From NCBI RefSeq assembly GCF_003696365.1, contig NZ_RFFM01000005.1, forward strand, positions 150,334-214,333: a DNA stretch of 64,000 nucleotides. The letters run 5' to 3'. The stretch comes from Stutzerimonas zhaodongensis. GTDB taxonomy: Bacteria; Pseudomonadota; Gammaproteobacteria; Pseudomonadales; Pseudomonadaceae. Every line of letters begins with the position of its first letter. Position 1 is the stretch's first letter. The notes under the pieces were generated by a model. The model made no database searches. It was not told where the DNA came from and saw only the letters and a list, made by a program, of their open reading frames with translations. A program made the translations under genes and the position numbers. Shown here one piece after another: positions 59,258-64,000 of the stretch.

Positions 59258-59647
59258 TCAAGCGGCGACTGACGCGATACCGTCCCAGCCCTCCTTGACT
59301 TCAGCCAGCAACCCAGAAACCTCATCAAGCAGTTTCAGATCGTTGTTCCGATTAGCTTCGAACAGCCGCATAGACATGTATTCGTAAAGTTTGTCGAGGT
59401 TGTCAGCAAGCTCGCCCCCAGCCTTCTTATCCAGCACATCGCGAAGGCCACCGATGATGGCGATCGCTTTGCCCAGTAATGCTCCTTTCTCCGCGAATTC
59501 GCCGCGCTCCATGGCGCCACGAGCTTGCGAAATACGATCAAGCCCGCCTTGCATCAGCATTTGGATAAGGCGATGCGGATCGGCCTCGGTCACCTGAGCT
59601 TTAACGCCAACCTGCTGGTACTGCCTCATTGCTGCCATTGCGTTCAT
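59258..59647 (-). CDS. fliS: flagellar export chaperone FliS
   Basis: Cytosolic chaperone that binds the flagellin C-terminus and prevents early polymerisation. The start at 59647 (MNAMAAMRQYQQVGVKAQV) gives 129 residues; an ATG at 59668 adds 7. Conserved features are ADPHRLIQMLMQGGLDRISQ and LYEYMSMRLFEANRNND. It is last of the filament genes here; no fliT-like gene follows before the convergent ppnP. Confidence 0.93.
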   Translation of the reverse strand: MNAMAAMRQYQQVGVKAQVTEADPHRLIQMLMQGGLDRISQARGAMERGEFAEKGALLGKAIAIIGGLRDVLDKKAGGELADNLDKLYEYMSMRLFEANRNNDLKLLDEVSGLLAEVKEGWDGIASVAA

Positions 59648-59685
59648 TCTAAATGCCCCTTGCGACATCAGTTTGCATGTACAGC

Positions 59686-59712
59686 GTATCGGCCCTTATG
59701 GGCAAAACTTGA
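59686..59712 (-). promoter_or_regulatory. candidate sigma-28 (FliA) promoter of fliS
   Basis: On the minus strand TCAA (59709-59712), 15 bp, then GCCGATAC (59686-59693), against the consensus TAAA-N15-GCCGATAA: one mismatch in each half. It lies between the fliD terminator and the fliS start, 38 bp upstream of the ATG. Confidence 0.5.
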
Positions 59713-59721
59713 CGAAAGAGC

Positions 59722-59751
59722 TCAAAAAGAAAAACCGCCCTATGGGCGGTT
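59722..59751 (-). terminator. intrinsic terminator after fliD
   Basis: AACCGCCC (59733-59740) and GGGCGGTT (59744-59751) with a 3-base loop; leftward it is followed by TTTTTCTTTTT. It lies 18 bp after the fliD stop and should separate fliD from fliS. Confidence 0.92.
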
Positions 59752-59768
59752 AAGTAATCTTTGTTGAA

Positions 59769-61199
59769 TCAGTTCTTTTTGGTAACGACCCCAGGCATGT
59801 TTTCAAACATCGCAGCTAGCGAGTTGGATGTGCTGGTCAGTTGCGCCACCATCGCGTCCATTGCATACCACTGCTTGGACAACCGCTCCTGAAGCGCCGT
59901 CATGCGGACCGTTAGCGCTTCTTTTTGCTTGTCGATTTTGGTGATCGTCTCGCTCATGGCTTTGTTACGCTGTTCAAGCACACCCCCCGTCTGGGTATAA
60001 GGTGCAAGCTTAGCGTCAAGCCGAGTGGCCAACCCCTTCTCACCCGTGAACAAGCCTGCTACGTCCGAGAAGTTACTCGCTAACACTTTATCCAGCTTAG
60101 TGCCATCAAGCGCGAGCGTGCCGTCCTTCTGGGTCGTAATACCCATGTCAGAAAGCGCGCGTATCGCACCGTTACCTTGAACGTTAGAAAGCTCGTTACG
60201 AACAGTATTAAGCAGTGTTCTTGCCGTGGCATCTCCAACCAGAGCCCCGGTTACCGGCGCCTTGTCGTCTCCAACCGGAGTAACTTTAGTTTGAGCGTTA
60301 ACAACACCGATCAGCTTGTTGTACGAATCAACGAACTTTTGCACATTCGACTTCACGCCAGCCTGGTCAAGCTCGACGCCTAAGACAATCGGCGCATCTG
60401 CAGTCGTAACGCCCTTGAGCGTCAACGTAACGCCTTCGATTGCGGAGTCCACAGTATTGGTCTTGCTTTCGACCTCCAGACCATCAATGGTGAGCTTGGC
60501 GTTGCCCGCCATGGTGATCTGTCTTGCTGCTGCCGTCCCGGTATAGTCTGGGTCCGTTGCGGGGAAGCTCAAACTGGACAGCTTCACGTTTCCACCGACA
60601 CCGTCTCCCTCGACCGATATATCTTCACCCTCGCCCGTCTTGCTGCTGCTCAATACAAGACGAGGGCCATTGGCATCAGTCACGATGGTTGCAGCTACCC
60701 CTGACTCTGCCCCCGCTTTGTTGATCGAATCACGAAGCCCTTCGAGCGTATTGTTGCTTTCGTCAATTTTTATCGCTATCGATTGGCCGCCACCAACCTT
60801 AACGGTCAGGGAACCCGTCCCAAAATTGGCCGTTTCGCCCAACGGGGCCTTGACTGCCGCTAGTGCAACCTTGCTGCTGGTTGCCAGCTGCATGATGTTG
60901 ACTTTGTAATTGCCTGACCCTGCCGTAGTGCCCGCAGTTACAGTTAGCAGATCCGATTTGGACGACGTGGCAGACCTACCCTGGAATTGCTCAGGTTTGT
61001 TCAGGTTACCGAGCGCAGTCTGGAAGTCAGAAATAGCGCTTTTAAGTGCGCCAACAGCGGTGATGCGGGCAGTCGTAGCCTTCTCCAGGTTAGATAGCTG
61101 AGCTTGTTTGGGTGCCTGCTCGGCAGCGACCATCGACTTTACAATGGAGTCGATGTTCATCCCGGTGCCAAGCCCGACACCACCTGTGACTGAAGACAT
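59769..61199 (-). CDS. fliD: flagellar filament cap protein FliD
   Basis: Filament cap (HAP2) on which flagellin polymerises. The ATG at 61199 (MSSVTGGVGLGTGMNIDSIV) has AGGTG upstream and gives 476 residues; GTG at 61208 is an alternative. N- and C-terminal D0/D1 coiled-coil parts (ALKSAISDFQTALGNLNKPE; then TKIDKQKEALTVRMTALQER and KQWYAMDAMVAQLTSTSNSL) frame a variable centre. It is the only FliD gene in the window. Confidence 0.95.
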   Translation of the reverse strand: MSSVTGGVGLGTGMNIDSIVKSMVAAEQAPKQAQLSNLEKATTARITAVGALKSAISDFQTALGNLNKPEQFQGRSATSSKSDLLTVTAGTTAGSGNYKVNIMQLATSSKVALAAVKAPLGETANFGTGSLTVKVGGGQSIAIKIDESNNTLEGLRDSINKAGAESGVAATIVTDANGPRLVLSSSKTGEGEDISVEGDGVGGNVKLSSLSFPATDPDYTGTAAARQITMAGNAKLTIDGLEVESKTNTVDSAIEGVTLTLKGVTTADAPIVLGVELDQAGVKSNVQKFVDSYNKLIGVVNAQTKVTPVGDDKAPVTGALVGDATARTLLNTVRNELSNVQGNGAIRALSDMGITTQKDGTLALDGTKLDKVLASNFSDVAGLFTGEKGLATRLDAKLAPYTQTGGVLEQRNKAMSETITKIDKQKEALTVRMTALQERLSKQWYAMDAMVAQLTSTSNSLAAMFENMPGVVTKKN

Positions 61200-61239
61200 A
61201 ACTATCACCTGTCAAAAAATAATGCGTCCAAGTATCTAT

Positions 61240-61254
61240 CCAAAAACCGTGCCG
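61240..61254 (-). promoter_or_regulatory. possible sigma-54-type promoter of fliD
   Basis: Leftward CGGCACGGTTTTTGG resembles TGGCACG-N4-TTGC with GG at -24 and GG instead of GC at -12. It is about 41 bp before the fliD ATG. fliD is often FleQ/RpoN-dependent in pseudomonads; the imperfect -12 element keeps this weak. Confidence 0.25.
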
Positions 61255-61256
61255 TC

Positions 61257-61607
61257 TTAAGCCTTGGTCTCGAACATCAAGCTACGCACGCCATCCAGCT
61301 GTTCGGCGAGCTTCAATACTTCTTCAGACGGAATCTGTCGAACTACCTTGCCCGACTCGCCATCAATCACCTTGACGACTACTTCACCCGTAGAGTCATC
61401 CACGCTGAAGTTTAGATCGCGCTGAACGTTCTGCATTCGCGACTGCAGGTCTGTTACGGCCTCGTTAAGCTCCCCGCGCGCTTCCTCGTCCGGCTTGGCC
61501 ACAACTACTACCGGCTCAGCAAGAAACGACGAAAGCCCAGGCTCCTTGCGGAGACTGGGTACCTGAGCAGGTACAACAGATGTGGTTGAAACTTTCCCTA
61601 CGTCCAT
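61257..61607 (-). CDS. flaG: FlaG-family flagellar protein
   Basis: A 116-residue protein with a variable N-terminus and the conserved C-terminal domain LNFSVDDSTGEVVVKVIDG followed by QIPSEEVLKLAEQLDGV. FlaG influences filament length and stability in polar flagellates. It lies between fliC (63 bp) and fliD (57 bp), the usual Pseudomonas order fliC-flaG-fliD-fliS. Confidence 0.93.
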   Translation of the reverse strand: MDVGKVSTTSVVPAQVPSLRKEPGLSSFLAEPVVVVAKPDEEARGELNEAVTDLQSRMQNVQRDLNFSVDDSTGEVVVKVIDGESGKVVRQIPSEEVLKLAEQLDGVRSLMFETKA

Positions 61608-61628
61608 GATTCACCTCTAATGAATCAT

Positions 61629-61653
61629 GGGGAGCGGCACGCTTGCCGCCCCC
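61629..61653 (-). other. GC-rich hairpin after fliC
   Basis: GGGGAGCGGC (61629-61638) and GCCGCCCCC (61645-61653) form a 9-pair stem with one mismatch and a 6-base loop, 18 bp after the fliC stop. No U-tract follows, so it probably slows transcription or protects the fliC message while allowing some read-through into flaG. Confidence 0.55.
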
Positions 61654-61670
61654 CACTACACGCTGGCCTG

Positions 61671-62870
61671 TTACTGCAGAAGGCTGAGGACAGCCTGCGG
61701 CAGCTGCTTGGCCTGAGCCAGGATCGCAGTACCGGCCTGCTGCAGAATCTGATTTTTGCTCAGATTCGCGGTTTCAGCTGCGAAGTCAGTGTCTTCGATA
61801 CGACCGCGAGCGGCCGATACGTTTTCGCTGATGTTCTGCAGGTTGGCGATGGTGTTGTCGAAGCGGTTCTGCACAGCACCGAGGTCAGCACGCTGGGAAT
61901 CGATTTGCTTGATTGCATCATCGATTACAAGTACAGCTGCTTGGGCGCCCACTGCGTCACTGATATCGATTTCCTTAACAGAATCTGCCTCTGCTAAGTC
62001 TGTAGTCGCGATAGTGGTAGTAGCGGCACCGAACGTCACGCCAGCAAGAGTTCCACCAGTTTTAGCGGCGACAGCAATAGTGGTTACAGCAGGGCCGTCA
62101 CCATCCTTGTTAGACTTCGAAACAGCTTGGTAAGCACCAGCTGAATCTTTCTGCAAACTCACGCCTACGTTTGCGTCGTTAACAGCAGCAGCAAACTTGG
62201 CGTTGATCGCATCGGCATCGTCACCCTTCTTGATATCGAAATCTACGGTAACGTCTGTGCCATCATCCAAGGTGAGAGTTGCGGTAGCTTTGCCAGCCAC
62301 GAAAGTCGCGTCATCAACCGCAGTGGTGGCCATGTCTACTTCGGTTTTATAAAAGCTGCCTTTCAATGAGTCTGAGCTCATTTTATCAATCCCGACACTG
62401 ATCAGCTCGTTTGCAGCAGAACCTACTTGAAAACTAGCAGTACCAAATGAGCCGTCGAGCAATTTACGACCACCAAATGTAGTGGTGTTGCTGATACGGT
62501 CCAGTTCCTTCTTGAGCTGACCTACTTCGGAGTTCAATGCCTTACGCTCGTCATCGCTGTTCGAGCCGTTCGCCGACTGCAGGGACAGGTCACGCATACG
62601 CTGCAGAATGTTGGTCGACTGCTGCAAAGCGCCTTCAGCGGTCTGAGCCAGAGAGATACCGTCGTTGGCGTTACGTACCGCAACACCCAAACCGTTAACC
62701 TGACTGGTCAAGCGGTTAGCGATCTGCAGGCCTGCGGCGTCGTCTTTAGCGCTGTTGATGCGGCTACCGGTGGACAGGCGCTGCATGGAGGTGTTCAGGG
62801 AGTTGGACGTGTTGTTGATATTGCGCTGAGTGTTGAGCGACGCAATGTTAGTGTTGACTGTAAGAGCCAT
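61671..62870 (-). CDS. fliC: flagellin
   Basis: Filament subunit of 399 residues. The conserved N-terminal D0/D1 region ([40 protein letters not shown]) and C-terminal D1/D0 region ([20 protein letters not shown], ending [10 protein letters not shown]) are intact. The centre (about 170-300) is variable, Ala/Asp-rich and lower in GC than the ends, as is normal for the surface-exposed domain. A consensus sigma-28 promoter lies upstream. Confidence 0.97.
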   Translation of the reverse strand: MALTVNTNIASLNTQRNINNTSNSLNTSMQRLSTGSRINSAKDDAAGLQIANRLTSQVNGLGVAVRNANDGISLAQTAEGALQQSTNILQRMRDLSLQSANGSNSDDERKALNSEVGQLKKELDRISNTTTFGGRKLLDGSFGTASFQVGSAANELISVGIDKMSSDSLKGSFYKTEVDMATTAVDDATFVAGKATATLTLDDGTDVTVDFDIKKGDDADAINAKFAAAVNDANVGVSLQKDSAGAYQAVSKSNKDGDGPAVTTIAVAAKTGGTLAGVTFGAATTTIATTDLAEADSVKEIDISDAVGAQAAVLVIDDAIKQIDSQRADLGAVQNRFDNTIANLQNISENVSAARGRIEDTDFAAETANLSKNQILQQAGTAILAQAKQLPQAVLSLLQ

Positions 62871-62967
62871 GATGTGCCTCCAAGGGCGCTAGTTACTTTG
62901 GTTGCCTGAGCTTGCGACTCCGGGCCGGCTTGTGCCCAGGCACCCATTGAGTTCGCATTCGATAAGC

Positions 62968-62994
62968 TTATCGGCGTCGTTTCGGTGAGCTTTA
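62968..62994 (-). promoter_or_regulatory. sigma-28 (FliA) promoter of fliC
   Basis: On the minus strand TAAA (62991-62994), exactly 15 bp, then GCCGATAA (62968-62975): a full match to the FliA consensus. It lies about 98 bp before the fliC ATG. The -10 element is part of a perfect palindrome GATAAGCTTATC (62961-62972). Confidence 0.92.
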
Positions 62995-63590
62995 GGAGGC
63001 AGTGAAAATATTTTTTGCAAGCCCCGAAAATAACCTGTACGACACCGGCGAAACTCACAACCAAGCGAGCCCGCCTGCACAGGTTTTCGGGCAAAATTGA
63101 GAATTCTTTAGCACGGGCAATTCCTTTGCGCCGCTTGGAGCACCTCCGCGTCAGGTCATGCACAACCGCAGGGATACTGATTAGGCGGCAGTGCGCTGTG
63201 GCACGCATAAGTGCAGGAAGCTTCATCGGCTACTGCGCGAGATAAATGACCATCAGATGACGGGACTAGCTCTTGGATCGCATTCAACAGGGCAGCTAGC
63301 TGTTTGGATCGTCTGCGCTAACACCACCATGCAGTGGATTTCATACGCAGAAGCCGAAGGCGAGCAGTGCTCGATAAGTCAGAACACTATTGCCGCACTG
63401 GTGTCTCCAGGCGCCATGCTATGGCCCGTCGTCGTAACATGGCGATAGATTCCATCAAAGCGAGTACATAGAGCCACTCAACTCCTTACTCGCTTCAGAC
63501 CTCTTACCGATAGCCTCTGAAACCACTTTCCTTTCCTTCGACCAGTACCACGAACACCGCTACTTACTTTTGGCTTAACGATTATGACGA

Positions 63591-63628
63591 GATGTGGTGC
63601 GCTAGTGCGGCACTAGAGGCGCTACATC
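63591..63628. repeat. imperfect 38-base inverted repeat
   Basis: The centre CTAGTGC-G-GCACTAG (63602-63616) is perfect; with mismatches the dyad extends to GATGT (63591-63595) and ACATC (63624-63628). No flanking attC, transposase or T-run explains it. Confidence 0.5.
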
Positions 63629-63700
63629 ACGGCGACTCAAACAACCGCTATCTACCACCCTATCCCGTTACGCACTCGTCATCGCCCAAGGAACAGTAAA

Positions 63701-63735
63701 CGACGGTCGGGAAAACGGTAACCGTCGCCCTTTTT
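63701..63735 (+). terminator. possible rightward terminator
   Basis: CGACGG (63701-63706) and CCGTCG (63722-63727) enclose a loop that itself holds the small dyad ACGGTAACCGT; CCCTTTTT follows. It sits just after the stop codon of the 63514-63699 frame. The short stem keeps confidence modest. Confidence 0.4.
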
Positions 63736-63783
63736 ACCTTTGAAGACTGGGCGAATATTCCTTGCCTACCCAAGAGGAGACGC

Positions 63784-64000
63784 ATGGCCTACTACCCAAT
63801 GGGAGACCCGCAAAAAGGACTTAAGTTGATACAACCTCGTGCCCCACACCATTTGCGCGCCGATAGCTTTATTTGCACTCGTCGCCCTTTCCCAGGACTG
63901 CCATCCAAAAGCCGGACTTCTTTTCTAAGCTGGCACCAACCGAAGACGTTTATAAAGGACGCAGCGGTTATGCGCTTTGGCTCTTCAACCATGCACCGGC
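63784..64000 (+). CDS. possible partial gene running off the window edge
   Basis: An ATG at 63784 has a good ribosome site (AGAGGAG, five bases upstream) and the frame stays open to the end of the window (at least 72 codons, beginning MAYYPMGDPQKGLKLIQPRA). Codon use is unlike the other genes here (third positions only about half G or C), and nothing in the translation is recognised. A frame on the other strand (63792-63992) is also open, so this may not be a gene. Confidence 0.25.
   Translation, partial: MAYYPMGDPQKGLKLIQPRAPHHLRADSFICTRRPFPGLPSKSRTSFLSWHQPKTFIKDAAVMRFGSSTMHR

Larger units (their letters stand above)
62995..63783. other. gene-poor region upstream of fliC
   Basis: Nearly 800 bp without a recognised gene and with base use unlike the neighbours. 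Short frames occur (for example 63191-63448 on +) but lack ribosome sites or family sequence. A 62-codon stop-to-stop frame at 63514-63699 on + (ending YPVTHSSSPKEQ) is followed at once by a terminator-like dyad, and could be the tail of a decayed gene. A large imperfect hairpin lies at 63591-63628. Confidence 0.4.

Noticed and set aside
63191..63448. 85-codon frame upstream of fliC
   Set aside because: No ribosome site, unusual codon use and no recognisable sequence.
63560..63640. Integron attC site around the large dyad
   Set aside because: GCTTAAC fits the RYYYAAC core on one side, but no matching GTTRRRY core was found at a suitable distance on the other side, and no integrase is present.

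Overview
The window is a stretch of gammaproteobacterial chromosome from the Pseudomonas stutzeri group (Stutzerimonas) or a close relative. The cbb3 oxidase operon is P. stutzeri-like, the tyrA-aroA fusion and the gyrA-serC-pheA-hisC-tyrA/aroA-cmk-rpsA order are typical of Pseudomonas, and the block from folE back to the RraB-like gene follows an order I recall from P. aeruginosa (PA1674-PA1688). No prophage, insertion sequence, CRISPR array, rRNA or tRNA gene was found. The genus call rests on remembered family sequences and gene order, not on a search.

Layout. 1-8.6 kb: ccoNOQP (ccoN cut by the window edge) and the assembly genes ccoG-H-I-S plus a TauE/SafE-like membrane protein. 8.7-13.1 kb: nadE, a hemN homologue behind an ideally spaced ANR-type promoter, anr itself, apt and a SCO1 copper chaperone; together with the oxidase genes this is a low-oxygen respiration neighbourhood. 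13.1-16.4 kb: a NitT/TauT-type ABC importer with an extra solute-binding protein. 16.6-21 kb: recR, ybaB, dnaX, pdxB. 21-26.9 kb: MATE pump, TauE/SafE exporter with divergent LysR regulator, RraB-like protein, speE, alkA-like glycosylase. 26.9-32.1 kb: small membrane proteins, the methionine-salvage genes mtnC-mtnD-mtnB, an MFS carrier and aroC. 32.3-37.5 kb: hydrolase, two unrecognised membrane proteins, prmB, isochorismatase-like protein, Smr protein and folE. 37.6-40 kb: a glutathione transferase and a divergent aminotransferase/MarR pair. 40.1-51.2 kb: rpsA to gyrA, reading leftward. 51.3-57.9 kb: mtnA, a candidate small RNA, and the SOS mutagenesis cassette imuA-imuB-dnaE2 behind a consensus LexA box. 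58-59.1 kb: three small genes. 59.3-62.9 kb: flagellar filament genes fliS, fliD, flaG, fliC. The last 1.1 kb is poor in recognisable coding sequence.

How the genes work together. CcoG/H/I/S, SCO1 and the SafE-like protein serve copper and haem assembly of the cbb3 oxidase, and ANR is the oxygen-sensing regulator expected to control this set. The rpsA-gyrA block makes aromatic amino acids, serine and histidine precursors beside core translation and replication genes. mtnA and mtnBCD belong to one methionine-salvage pathway fed by speE through methylthioadenosine, although they lie about 22 kb apart. imuA-imuB-dnaE2 form an error-prone replisome induced by DNA damage. The flagellar genes are laid out as separately promoted units, with sigma-28-type promoters before fliC and, less certainly, before fliS.

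Most unusual. The hemN homologue keeps its three Fe-S cysteines and a textbook ANR promoter but has lost several residues needed for SAM binding and catalysis in E. coli HemN. Other points of note are an orphan leftward terminator with a promoter-like sequence that suggests an unannotated small RNA at 52.5 kb, the double-receptor ABC operon, and the coding-poor region upstream of fliC.
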